DNA of 39,605 nucleotides from a virus. The stretch spans positions 1 to 39,605 of IMG/VR virus record IMGVR_UViG_3300042894_004872; one strand, 5' to 3'. Every line of letters begins with the position of its first letter. Position 1 is the first letter of the stretch. Positions 15,968-23,578 of this stretch are shown here, piece after piece. The notes under the pieces were generated by a model. The model saw only the letters and a list, made by a program, of their open reading frames with translations, was not told the origin of the DNA and did no database searches. Both the position numbers and the translations under genes were made by a program.

Positions 15968-16654
15968 ATGAATTTAACATTTATAAGTGATACACACAAC
16001 AAGCATAATCTAATACCTACCGATTATTTACAAGGTGGGGATATACTTATACACTCTGGTGATGTTTCATCAAGAGGAACTGAGGCTGAAATAGATGCTT
16101 TCTTGAATTGGTATAGTCAATTACCATATACGCATAAGATTCTTATAGCTGGAAATCATGATTGGTTTTTTGAGAAAGCATCTAAATACATTGTTGATGC
16201 TAAGATGGCCAAGTATCCAGAGATTACATACCTAAATGATAGTATTGTAGAGATAGAGGGTATAAAGATATTCGGCTCACCAGTTCAGCCGTATTTCCAT
16301 GGATGGGCTTTTAATCGCATTGGTGATGCTATCAATGAGCATTGGAATAAGATACCTTTAGATGTGAATATTCTTGTAACACATGGACCTATATTTGGTT
16401 ATTTGGATACGACACTAGAGGGTGATAGAACTGGTTGTGAGTACTTGAGAGCCAAGTTACCAATGTTTACTGACTTGAAGATACATGCGTGTGGACATAT
16501 ACATGAGGCATATGGATATCATGAGTTTATGGATGGTCAGTTATTTTTGAATGCTAGTGTGTTAAATAGACGTTATGAAATGCAAAATAGACCAATAACA
16601 CTAGAATATGGAAATATTTCTACGTTAGAACTTGGCTATATCGAAAAAAAGTAG
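15968..16654 (+). CDS. Metallophosphoesterase
   Basis: 228 residues. Calcineurin-like motifs in order: ISDTHNKH at the N-terminus, ILIHSGDVSSRG, ILIAGNHDWFF, ILVTHGP, and HACGHIHEAYG. All metal ligands are present. It resembles the MPPED-like class of cytosolic phosphoesterases; substrate unknown. One of three such enzymes in the window. Its stop lies inside the promoter of the next gene. Confidence 0.87.
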   Translation: MNLTFISDTHNKHNLIPTDYLQGGDILIHSGDVSSRGTEAEIDAFLNWYSQLPYTHKILIAGNHDWFFEKASKYIVDAKMAKYPEITYLNDSIVEIEGIKIFGSPVQPYFHGWAFNRIGDAINEHWNKIPLDVNILVTHGPIFGYLDTTLEGDRTGCEYLRAKLPMFTDLKIHACGHIHEAYGYHEFMDGQLFLNASVLNRRYEMQNRPITLEYGNISTLELGYIEKK

Positions 16655-16662
16655 TATATTTG
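16632..16662 (+). promoter_or_regulatory. Promoter for 16677, overlapping the upstream gene end
   Basis: TTG at 16632-16634, 20-base spacer, TATATTTG at 16655-16662; ATG at 16677. An in-frame codon at 16632 would fall before the transcript start. Confidence 0.8.
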
Positions 16663-16676
16663 TAAAAATAGATAAT

Positions 16677-16949
16677 ATGACGATTAAAGAATTAAAAAAA
16701 TTACCTAGTCTAGTTTTGTTAAACTCTGAGGGTAATATATTAACAGCTTATAAAGCTGAAGATAAATTTTACATGGTAGACATGCATAAAAAAACAATTG
16801 GTATTTTAACTGAAGAAGAAATAGTTAGTTTTACCATGGGAAATTCAATATTAACTAGTTCAAAAGGTGAGGTGTTTTTTTATACTTCATATGTTGAAGG
16901 TATGAGACCTAACATAGATGTTTTGACTAAGTTTATTTACGGTAAATAG
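16677..16949 (+). CDS. Small unknown protein
   Basis: 90 residues starting MTIKELKKLPSLVLLNSEGN. Mixed alpha/beta pattern, no motif recognised. First of a row of seven tiny genes (16677-18371) with spacings of a few bases, probably one operon. Confidence 0.65.
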   Translation: MTIKELKKLPSLVLLNSEGNILTAYKAEDKFYMVDMHKKTIGILTEEEIVSFTMGNSILTSSKGEVFFYTSYVEGMRPNIDVLTKFIYGK

Positions 16950-16951
16950 AT

Positions 16952-17167
16952 ATGACTGAGTTACAAAAAGCTGCTGAGGGATGGTTATTTAAACATGATG
17001 AACATGATAACGAACTTTCATTCACAAAAGGTGCCGAATGGCAACAAGAACAAGATAAAGGTAAATATAGTGAAGAAGAAGTTATAAAACTTTTAATCAA
17101 GTTCAACCAAGAAATTAATGAAGTGGAAAATGTTAGTGAGTGGTTTGAACAATTTAAAAAGAAATAA
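16952..17167 (+). CDS. Small phage protein with AEWQQEQ motif
   Basis: 71 residues. AAEGWLFKH, SFTKGAEWQQEQDKGKYSEE and VIKLLIKFNQE fit a widespread small phage-protein pattern (F..GA.WQ.E..+YSEEEV..LL). Function unknown. Two bases after the previous gene. Confidence 0.7.
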   Translation: MTELQKAAEGWLFKHDEHDNELSFTKGAEWQQEQDKGKYSEEEVIKLLIKFNQEINEVENVSEWFEQFKKK

Positions 17168-17179
17168 AAACAAATATAA

Positions 17180-17530
17180 ATGAAACAAAGAAGAAAAGCA
17201 ATTGAAGGTAAATTGATTGGTGAAAGCAAGACATCACCTGGGTATTTTAAATATCAGTTTACAATTTTAGAATTAGATGGTAGCGAGAATATTTTACCAG
17301 CATATGGTAAAGATATGGAAGATGCCTTAGAACGTCTTGTATGGGTTGAGAGAATCGATAAAAAATCTTTCAATGTTGTTACAATATCAACATTGTTGAG
17401 TGTAGTAATAATCCCATCTATAATTGCTGCAATAACAAATAATTGGTTGTTTATTATCGGTTCATTGGGGATGGCAATCATTTACGGTATAGTAATGGTA
17501 AGAGTTGATAAATATTTTAATAAGAGATAA
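17180..17530 (+). CDS. Small two-pass membrane protein
   Basis: 116 residues. A soluble N-terminal half is followed by two hydrophobic segments (TLLSVVIIPSIIAAI and LFIIGSLGMAIIYGIVMV) and a basic end. No family recognised. In the small-gene operon. Confidence 0.65.
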   Translation: MKQRRKAIEGKLIGESKTSPGYFKYQFTILELDGSENILPAYGKDMEDALERLVWVERIDKKSFNVVTISTLLSVVIIPSIIAAITNNWLFIIGSLGMAIIYGIVMVRVDKYFNKR

Positions 17531-17532
17531 TT

Positions 17533-17760
17533 ATGGAAGATAAATTTAAAGTAAATAAAAGAAAAGAGAATTTAATCTACTTAGGTGGTTTTATATTCAG
17601 TGGGGTTATTAACATTGTGTTTTGGATATCCTTACCAAGCATAATCCGAGAATCTGTTGAAGGTGATGCACCATTTATATTTTTAGGTGGTTTTGCGGCA
17701 GCTGGTAGTTTTATCGCATTATTGGTACATTATCTAATGTTTAGAAATGAAACTAAATAA
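17533..17760 (+). CDS. Small two-pass membrane protein
   Basis: 75 residues with two hydrophobic helices (YLGGFIFSGVINIVFWISL and FIFLGGFAAAGSFIALLVHY) and a basic N-terminus. Starts two bases after the previous membrane gene, suggesting a pair acting together at the membrane. No family recognised. Confidence 0.65.
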   Translation: MEDKFKVNKRKENLIYLGGFIFSGVINIVFWISLPSIIRESVEGDAPFIFLGGFAAAGSFIALLVHYLMFRNETK

Positions 17761-17768
17761 GAAATAAG

Positions 17769-17999
17769 ATGAAGATAGTAGAAACAATATCAACAGATGA
17801 TGATTACAGACAATCACTTACCATTGAAGTTGACGGTAAACAAGAATTTGCTGTAAGTGATGGTGAACCAGAAGATTCAAATCTAGCACGTGATTTTAGT
17901 GATTGCTTTTCAGTTGTAGACCTTATGAAGATGGCATATGATGCTGGGAAAAATGGTGAGGAATGGGAGTATGAATTAATCGAAGAAAACGAAGAGTAA
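17769..17999 (+). CDS. Small acidic phage protein
   Basis: 76 residues, strongly acidic. EDSNLARDFSDCFSVVDLMK and AYDAGKNGEEWEYE resemble a common small phage protein found in accessory regions. Function unknown. Its last base is the first base of the next start (TAATG). Confidence 0.68.
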   Translation: MKIVETISTDDDYRQSLTIEVDGKQEFAVSDGEPEDSNLARDFSDCFSVVDLMKMAYDAGKNGEEWEYELIEENEE

Positions 18000-18193
18000 T
18001 GGAAAATATAGGTACAGTTTTGATTATAGGGTTGATATCCTTTGGGTTGTTGCTTATGGTAGGATTGTATTCATTGATTGACTATGTGTTTATCGATGAT
18101 ACATTCGAAGTATCTGAGCCCATAAAACCAAAAATAAAATTGGTAACAGACGGAAAGACCGTTGATACCGTTTACGTATATAAATTTAAGTGA
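17999..18193 (+). CDS. Small single-pass membrane protein
   Basis: 64 residues. One N-terminal hydrophobic helix (VLIIGLISFGLLLMVGLYSL) then a polar tail of about 35 residues. No family recognised. Coupled to the gene before. Confidence 0.6.
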   Translation: MENIGTVLIIGLISFGLLLMVGLYSLIDYVFIDDTFEVSEPIKPKIKLVTDGKTVDTVYVYKFK

Positions 18194-18194
18194 T

Positions 18195-18371
18195 ATGAAT
18201 AGATATTCGATTTGGATGTATTCTATAGGGATGATTTCTTGTTTTGGTAATGCATATTTTGCATATGAAAATGGTAATTTTGACGCTATGTTAGCGTGGA
18301 TTACGGCTGCTTGTTTAGCAGCTGGTGCTTTAGGTGGGCACTTAAAAATAAAAGAACTTGAAGATAAATAA
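18195..18371 (+). CDS. Small membrane protein
   Basis: 58 residues from the ATG at 18195, directly after the previous stop; a TTG-type extension from 18162 would overlap that gene. Two hydrophobic segments around YSIGMISCFGNAYFA and AWITAACLAAGALGG. Unknown function. Confidence 0.58.
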   Translation: MNRYSIWMYSIGMISCFGNAYFAYENGNFDAMLAWITAACLAAGALGGHLKIKELEDK

Positions 18372-18378
18372 AAAGATA

Positions 18379-18432
18379 TGAGATTAATAGTATTAGGTGG
18401 ATTTTACGGTAAATGGGGATATTTATTATAAA
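18379..18432 (+). CDS. Possible 17-residue peptide
   Basis: ATG at 18379 opens MRLIVLGGFYGKWGYLL then TAA. It lies between the operon end and a homing endonuclease gene. It may be a remnant of a gene interrupted by the endonuclease insertion, or chance. Confidence 0.25.
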
Positions 18433-18435
18433 ATC
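18418..18435 (+). promoter_or_regulatory. AT-rich GATATTTATTATAAAA motif before a homing endonuclease
   Basis: GATATTTATTATAAAA, 24 bases before the start at 18460. The same 16 bases occur at 21197 before the other LAGLIDADG gene. No TAnnTTTG box lies upstream of either, so this may be a distinct promoter class. Confidence 0.4.
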
Positions 18436-18459
18436 ACATGAGTAAACCCTATAACTATT

Positions 18460-19296
18460 ATGACTAATATAGAATTTATAAAAAATAATTATTGTAAATT
18501 AGGTTTAAAACAATCTTCAGAAATATTAAATATTACTAAAGGTAAAGTAACCTATATCGTTAAAAAATTTAATCTTACTTTATCTAAAGAAGAAAAAAGT
18601 AAAATTTTATCAGAGACTAGAGCCAAAAAACAGAATGAACATGATGTAAATATTAATAATTTTACCACTGAAATTAATGAAAATGGTGCATATATATTAG
18701 GGTTATTATGGGCTGATGGATATATTGCTAATAATAACCCTAACACTAAACAAAAATATGATATTAATTTAGAATGTATTAATGAAGATATGGAATCATT
18801 CAAAACAGTATTAGTTAAAACTGGTGCGTGGAATTTCTACTATAGGCAAAGAAAAGATTGGAAACCAATCACTAAAGCGAGTACATGTAATAAAGAGTTA
18901 ATTAATTATTTAATTGAGAATGATTATAAGGAAAAAAGTTTTAAATCACCAGATAAAATAATTTCTAAAATACCAGAAAATTTGATTAAATATTTTTTAC
19001 TTGGTATGATTGATGGTGACGGATGTTTTTATTTTAATAAAAAAAATAGTTTAAGACAATTTACCATATCTGGTTCATTAAATCAAGATTGGTCAGCTTT
19101 TGAAAAAATATTTGATAATCTTGGGATAAGTTATAAAATAAATCAAAGAACTAATAATAAAAATGGTTCATCAGAAATAAGAGTATTAAATAAGATAAAT
19201 ATAAAAAAAATAGGTGATTTTATTTATACCACAATAAATGAAGATAAAATCGGGTTGCTAAGAAAATACAATAAATATTTAGAAATAATTTCATAA
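18460..19296 (+). CDS. LAGLIDADG homing endonuclease
   Basis: 278 residues. An N-terminal helix-turn-helix segment (SEILNITKGKVTYIVKKF) precedes two LAGLIDADG helices: AYILGLLWADGYI near residue 76 and YFLLGMIDGDGCFYF near 180. Two motifs in one chain mean a monomeric enzyme recognising a long asymmetric site. No intron or intein is visible around it, so it is free-standing. It lies between a small-gene operon and a phosphoesterase. Confidence 0.85.
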   Translation: MTNIEFIKNNYCKLGLKQSSEILNITKGKVTYIVKKFNLTLSKEEKSKILSETRAKKQNEHDVNINNFTTEINENGAYILGLLWADGYIANNNPNTKQKYDINLECINEDMESFKTVLVKTGAWNFYYRQRKDWKPITKASTCNKELINYLIENDYKEKSFKSPDKIISKIPENLIKYFLLGMIDGDGCFYFNKKNSLRQFTISGSLNQDWSAFEKIFDNLGISYKINQRTNNKNGSSEIRVLNKINIKKIGDFIYTTINEDKIGLLRKYNKYLEIIS

Positions 19297-19316
19297 CACC
19301 TTTAATAAGTTTTAAA

Positions 19317-20036
19317 ATGAATAATAAAAAAAATAAAATATGTGCCATTGGGGATATCCATGGGCGAGTAATATGGAGGAGTATTGTTGATAAAGAATTA
19401 ATTAACGTAGATAAATTTATATTTATAGGTGATTATTTTGATTCTCGTGAAGGTATTTCAGCAGAGGAACAAATTAAAAATTTTAAAGAAATCTTAGAAT
19501 TAAAACGTAATAACCCAGAAAAAGTAGTTCTTTTAATAGGTAATCACTGCTTTCACTATATGAATGGTGTAAATGAAACGTATTCTGGATTCCAATACCA
19601 TAATCTTAATGAGATTAATGAGGTATTAGAGGATGCACTATCAGATAAATCAATGCAGATGTGTTATATACATGACAAGTACGTATTCGCACATGCTGGT
19701 GTTACCAACACATGGTGTCTTACACACAACGTTAATAGACTACCTAACAAGATGCAAGATTCTATCAATGATTTGTTCGATAATAACAAGATGCCATTTC
19801 ATTTTCAAATGGGACAGAACTATAGTCAAAGTGGTGATGATATAACACAATCACCTATATGGGTAAGAATACCATCTCTATTTCATGATGGTGTAGATGG
19901 GTTTAGATTTGTTGTAGGTCATAGTACTGTTAAAGAGTTGACAATCACTGATAAAATCATAGGTATTGACTGTTTAGGTGTAACTGGTGAGTACTTGGTT
20001 ATTCAAGATGGTGAAGTTTTTTCAAAAAAAATATAA
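19317..20036 (+). CDS. PPP-family phosphoesterase (serine/threonine phosphatase or Ap4A hydrolase-like)
   Basis: 239 residues. AIGDIHGRV, FIGDYFDSREG, LLIGNHCFHY, FAHAGVT and FVVGHST are the PPP motifs in order. In the third motif Cys follows GNH where Glu or Asp is usual, so activity may be altered. Relatives dephosphorylate proteins or cleave diadenosine tetraphosphate. Third phosphoesterase of the window. Located in a block with CoaE and SmpB between two LAGLIDADG genes. Confidence 0.82.
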   Translation: MNNKKNKICAIGDIHGRVIWRSIVDKELINVDKFIFIGDYFDSREGISAEEQIKNFKEILELKRNNPEKVVLLIGNHCFHYMNGVNETYSGFQYHNLNEINEVLEDALSDKSMQMCYIHDKYVFAHAGVTNTWCLTHNVNRLPNKMQDSINDLFDNNKMPFHFQMGQNYSQSGDDITQSPIWVRIPSLFHDGVDGFRFVVGHSTVKELTITDKIIGIDCLGVTGEYLVIQDGEVFSKKI

Positions 20037-20042
20037 AAATAT

Positions 20043-20073
20043 TTGTTTTATTGGTTTTTAATGTGTAGATTTG
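20043..20073 (+). promoter_or_regulatory. Promoter for coaE-smpB
   Basis: TTG at 20043-20045, 20-base spacer, TAGATTTG at 20066-20073; ATG at 20094. Confidence 0.75.
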
Positions 20074-20093
20074 TGGAGTTAAATTAAGAAAGT

Positions 20094-20705
20094 ATGATTA
20101 AAGTAGCAATTACGGGTGGTATTGGGGTTGGGAAATCAACGGTATCAAATATATTCAAATCATTAGGGGTTCCTATTTTTAATAGTGACTCTTCAGCAAG
20201 AGATGCTGAAAGATTCGCTGGTATTCAATCAGAATTTAAGCGTATACTTGGTGATGACATCTTTGTTAATGGTAGGTTAGATAGACCTAGGATGAGAAGT
20301 ATAATTTTCAATGATAAAGAAAAGTTAAAGGAAATAAATAGTGTTGTTATTCCTTATATTATTGAAGATTTTGAAGACTTTTGTAATACTAATAAGGACC
20401 AACCATATATCATATTAGAATCAGCTATATTATTTGAAACTGGTAGTGATAAAAGATTTGATTTCATTATAACAGTTACTGCTGATGAGGATGTTAAAAT
20501 TGAACGTGCAATTGAAAGGGATAGTGTATCTAAAGATGTTGTTATGGATAAGATAAATAATCAGTATTCTGATGAATATAAATTACACCATTCAAATTTT
20601 GAAATAAAAAACAATAGTGAGTTTGTTGACTTAGAAGAGCAAGTCTTAGATATACACATACAATTATGTCGATTAGTATTGATTAGAAATCGACATAAAG
20701 AATAG
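20094..20705 (+). CDS. coaE: Dephospho-CoA kinase
   Basis: 203 residues, the usual length. The P-loop is ITGGIGVGKSTV at residues 6-17, followed by LGVPIFNSDSSAR (CoaE has GvpviDaD..aR), the PYIILESAILFETG lid-proximal segment and IERAIERDSVSKD, typical of the kinase fold. CoaE phosphorylates the 3'-hydroxyl of dephospho-CoA with ATP, completing CoA. The DaD motif reads NSD here. With the CoaD-like gene at the window start, the phage carries both last steps. Probably co-transcribed with smpB 29 bases downstream. Confidence 0.88.
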   Translation: MIKVAITGGIGVGKSTVSNIFKSLGVPIFNSDSSARDAERFAGIQSEFKRILGDDIFVNGRLDRPRMRSIIFNDKEKLKEINSVVIPYIIEDFEDFCNTNKDQPYIILESAILFETGSDKRFDFIITVTADEDVKIERAIERDSVSKDVVMDKINNQYSDEYKLHHSNFEIKNNSEFVDLEEQVLDIHIQLCRLVLIRNRHKE

Positions 20706-20734
20706 AATATTATCATTATTAATTATACAAACAA

Positions 20735-21175
20735 ATGAAATCGATAAGTAAGAATAAACGTGCATACTTTGAGTATGAAATACTTGAAAAACACATGGCT
20801 GGTATTCAATTGGTGGGTTCAGAAGTTAAATCTATTAGAGGTAGTAAAGTTTCTATAGTTGAAGCGTACTGTTTTATTAGTAATGGTGAGATTTTCATCA
20901 AGGGTATGCACATCACTGAACACAAAGAAGGTGGTAAGCATAACAACCATAATCCAACTAGAGATAGAAAGCTTTTAATGAAGAAAAAAGAAATAGTTAA
21001 ATTACAAGAAAATATTTCACAAAAAGGGTTGACTATTGTTCCGTTGGAGATTATATTATCTGACACTGGTTTTGTTAAGGTTGAAATTGGTTTAGCTAAA
21101 GGTAAAAACCTATATGATAAAAAACAAACAATTAAACTTAGAGACCTAGATAGAGACATAAAAAGTAGTTTATAA
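20735..21175 (+). CDS. smpB: SsrA-binding protein SmpB
   Basis: 146 residues, full length. KNKRAYFEYEILEKHMAGIQ, LVGSEVKSIRGSKVSI, the NHNPTRDRKLLMKKKEI core, KGLTIVPLEIIL, and VEIGLAKGKNLYDKK with the basic C-terminal tail all match SmpB. It binds tmRNA and delivers it to stalled ribosomes in trans-translation. No tmRNA gene was found in the window, so it may use host tmRNA or one elsewhere in the phage. RNase R, its functional partner in bacteria, is at 9862. Confidence 0.93.
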   Translation: MKSISKNKRAYFEYEILEKHMAGIQLVGSEVKSIRGSKVSIVEAYCFISNGEIFIKGMHITEHKEGGKHNNHNPTRDRKLLMKKKEIVKLQENISQKGLTIVPLEIILSDTGFVKVEIGLAKGKNLYDKKQTIKLRDLDRDIKSSL

Positions 21176-21196
21176 TTGTCTTTTAATGTATACCTT

Positions 21197-21213
21197 GATA
21201 TTTATTATAAAAC
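21197..21213 (+). promoter_or_regulatory. AT-rich GATATTTATTATAAAA motif before a homing endonuclease
   Basis: GATATTTATTATAAAAC, ending 7 bases before the start at 21221. Shares 16 consecutive bases with the motif at 18418. Confidence 0.4.
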
Positions 21214-21220
21214 AATTTAT

Positions 21221-22294
21221 ATGAGAAAAGAATGGTTAAAAACTGATGATGATTATTTGAAAAATGAATATTATCATGGTAAAAAAGAAGATTTAATATG
21301 TGTATTAAAACGTAGTTGGTCAAGTATAACTAGTCGTGCAAGTAAATTAGGTTTAAAGAAGGTTAATGTTAATATAAAAGGTAAAGATGTTAAAATTTGG
21401 TCAACTAATGAAGATGAATATTTGCACTATAATTATCCTCAATTGGAAAAGGAAAAAATAATGATTTATTTAAAACGTAGTTGGTCCTCGATACAGAATA
21501 GAGCTTATAAACTTAAAATAAATAGAAATATATTGACTGCAAATTCTTTTAAAATTATAAATGGTAGTAATGAAGCTTATTATTGGTTAGGTTTTATAAT
21601 GGCTGATGGTCATTTTAGTAAAACAAAACAAATTCAGATAAATTTAGGTGTGAAAGATTTGGAACATTTAAAAAAATTTGCTACCTTTGTTGAATATAAA
21701 GAAAAGTTGGTTAAACCAAGTATTAGTATAGGTTATGGTGAAATAAAAAATGAGTTAGATGATTTATTAAGTGTATCAAATGATAAAACACATAACCCTT
21801 GTGATTTATCAAAATTATTTGGTGATTCGTTTTTTAGTTTTATCATTGGGTTTATTGATGGTGATGGTTGTATCAACACTAAAGGTTATTTAACCATTAA
21901 ATGTCATAATAGTTGGTTATACAATTTAAATAAAATGGTTAGTGAACTTTCCAATAATGATTTTAATCATGGTAGAATTAATTCTGATGGTTTAGCAATA
22001 GTACAATTAACCAAACATCAAATAATGAAAAAAATAAAAATAAAGGCAAACCAATTAAATTTACCTTTATTAAGCCGTAAATGGGATAGAGTTAATTTAA
22101 AAAAAGAAATTAAAATCGATAAAGAAACCCGAATGAGGCATGAATGCAATAATTTATTTGAAAGTGGTGTTATACCTACAGAAATAATAAAAATGAATAA
22201 ATTTAGTAGAAGTTTTATTTACAAAACATACCAAGATTACAGAAATTCAATCAAAGAAAAAGATTTAAAACGAGAATCTGAAAGAAACCTATAA
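21221..22294 (+). CDS. LAGLIDADG homing endonuclease with two Myb-like repeats
   Basis: 357 residues from the ATG at 21221 (a TTG at 21176 would run through the AT-rich motif). Two tandem Myb/SANT-like repeats at the N-terminus, WLKTDDDYLKNEY...KRSWSSITSRA and WSTNEDEYLHYNY...KRSWSSIQNRA, share the DNA stretch AAACGTAGTTGGTC and so arose by duplication. The catalytic domain has YYWLGFIMADGHF and FIIGFIDGDGCI. A C-terminal helix-turn-helix may follow. Free-standing, between smpB and the sigma gene. Confidence 0.85.
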   Translation: MRKEWLKTDDDYLKNEYYHGKKEDLICVLKRSWSSITSRASKLGLKKVNVNIKGKDVKIWSTNEDEYLHYNYPQLEKEKIMIYLKRSWSSIQNRAYKLKINRNILTANSFKIINGSNEAYYWLGFIMADGHFSKTKQIQINLGVKDLEHLKKFATFVEYKEKLVKPSISIGYGEIKNELDDLLSVSNDKTHNPCDLSKLFGDSFFSFIIGFIDGDGCINTKGYLTIKCHNSWLYNLNKMVSELSNNDFNHGRINSDGLAIVQLTKHQIMKKIKIKANQLNLPLLSRKWDRVNLKKEIKIDKETRMRHECNNLFESGVIPTEIIKMNKFSRSFIYKTYQDYRNSIKEKDLKRESERNL

Positions 22295-22300
22295 AAATAG

Positions 22301-22331
22301 TTGCATTTAATAAAAAAATGTATTACCTTTG
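22301..22331 (+). promoter_or_regulatory. Promoter for the sigma factor gene
   Basis: TTG at 22301-22303, 20-base spacer, TACCTTTG at 22324-22331; ATG at 22373. It is a host-type promoter, so the sigma factor can be made by host polymerase. Confidence 0.8.
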
Positions 22332-22372
22332 AACTCTTAAGAATTATTAACACTAAAAATACAAATTATACT

Positions 22373-23275
22373 ATGAGAAATTTAAAAATCACAAACAAAG
22401 TAACTAACAGAGATTCTAATTCATTAAATCAATACCTTAAGAGTTTATCAACTATTGATTTATTAACACCAGAGTATGAGTATGAATTAGCTAAAAAAGC
22501 ATTTAGTGGTGATGAAAAAGCTAGACTTGAGTTAGTTGAAGCAAATTTAAGATTTGTGGTTAGTGTTGCGAAGCATTATACTTCATTTAACAATCCTTTA
22601 TCGGATTTAATCAATGAGGGTAACATTGGTTTAATAAAAGCTGCACAAAAGTTTGACCCAGATAATCTAAACAAAAATGGTAAAAAAATAAAATTTATTT
22701 CTTATGCTGTTTGGTGGATTAGAAAAATAATTATGGAACACCTATCTAACAATGGTAGAATGGTTCGTTTACCAGCAAACAAGATTGGTAATTTATCTAA
22801 ATTAGATAAAAAAGTAAATGAGTTAGAACAAAGAGAATGTCGTAACATCGACATAAAAGAAGTTATTGAAGAATTTGATGGTGAGATATCAGATGACAAT
22901 TTAGAGTTCTTAGATGTCTTAACTACTTACAGTATGGACTCTTTGGATAGACAAATTGGTGATGATGAAGGTGGTTCTGTTTTGGGTGACTTGATTAGTG
23001 GTGATGGTTATGACGATACTGACCATTTGGTTAATAAGTTAGACATAAAACTAGAGGTTGAAAGATTACTAAATACTTTGAAAGTTAGAGAAAAAAGAAT
23101 CATAGTGGCTTATTATGGTTTAGATGGTAACTTACCAATGACATTAGCTGAAATTGGTGCTGAAGAAGGTATAAACGTAACTCGTGAGATGGTTCGTCAA
23201 ATCAAAGAAAAAAGTCTTAAAAAACTTAAAGACAAATTAGAAAATTCTGAATTGAAAGAACATTTTAATTTTTAA
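22373..23275 (+). CDS. Sigma-70 family RNA polymerase sigma factor, Bacteroidota RpoD-like
   Basis: 300 residues from the ATG after the promoter. The start MRNLKITNKVTNRDSNSLNQ is close to Bacteroidota RpoD (MRQLKIT..iTnRe..SLd.YL). Region 2 has ANLRFVVSVAKHY, DLINEGNIGLIKAAQKFD and FISYAVWWIRKIIMEHLS; region 3 follows RMVRLPANKIGNLSKL; region 4 has LKVREKRIIVAYYGLDG, and TREMVRQIKEKSLKKLKDKL. Residues after WWIR, which in RpoD helps recognise the -10 element, differ (KIIMEHLSNNGRMVRLPAN versus QSILQALAEQSRIVRLPLN), suggesting changed promoter choice. It probably drives middle or late phage genes. Confidence 0.93.
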   Translation: MRNLKITNKVTNRDSNSLNQYLKSLSTIDLLTPEYEYELAKKAFSGDEKARLELVEANLRFVVSVAKHYTSFNNPLSDLINEGNIGLIKAAQKFDPDNLNKNGKKIKFISYAVWWIRKIIMEHLSNNGRMVRLPANKIGNLSKLDKKVNELEQRECRNIDIKEVIEEFDGEISDDNLEFLDVLTTYSMDSLDRQIGDDEGGSVLGDLISGDGYDDTDHLVNKLDIKLEVERLLNTLKVREKRIIVAYYGLDGNLPMTLAEIGAEEGINVTREMVRQIKEKSLKKLKDKLENSELKEHFNF

Positions 23276-23278
23276 ATT

Positions 23279-23578
23279 ATGAAAAGCGATGATGTAAAAA
23301 TAAAAATGCTTACCAAATATATTGGTAAGCATTTTAGGATATATAAAATACAAAATTTATATCCTAAAAATAATAAAAAGATTAAATTTTCAATCAATGA
23401 AAAGAGTTGTAATAAAGACGTTGATTGTGATTCATTGGTAAAGTATTTATCAAATGTTTTTTTGGTTGATAAAGTCATTGCTAATGATGCAGTACACTTT
23501 TGTGTACATGAAGAAGTCATCAAATTAAGAGAATTACAATACAAATTAAATTTTGATTATGAACAAGATAATACTTAG
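23279..23578 (+). CDS. Unknown protein whose gene contains two perfect hairpins
   Basis: 99 residues, starting three bases after the sigma stop. Basic N-terminal half, then a mixed region with VHFCVHEEVIKLREL. No family recognised. Two perfect inverted repeats lie inside the coding sequence, at 23303-23335 and 23492-23507. It overlaps the next gene by 20 bases. Confidence 0.6.
   Translation: MKSDDVKIKMLTKYIGKHFRIYKIQNLYPKNNKKIKFSINEKSCNKDVDCDSLVKYLSNVFLVDKVIANDAVHFCVHEEVIKLRELQYKLNFDYEQDNT
23303..23335. other. Perfect 14-bp hairpin inside the start of a gene
   Basis: AAAATGCTTACCAA (23303-23316) pairs with TTGGTAAGCATTTT (23322-23335), loop ATATA. It lies 28 bases after the sigma gene stop and within codons 9-19 of the next gene, so it may attenuate or terminate sigma-gene transcription. 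Confidence 0.6.
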
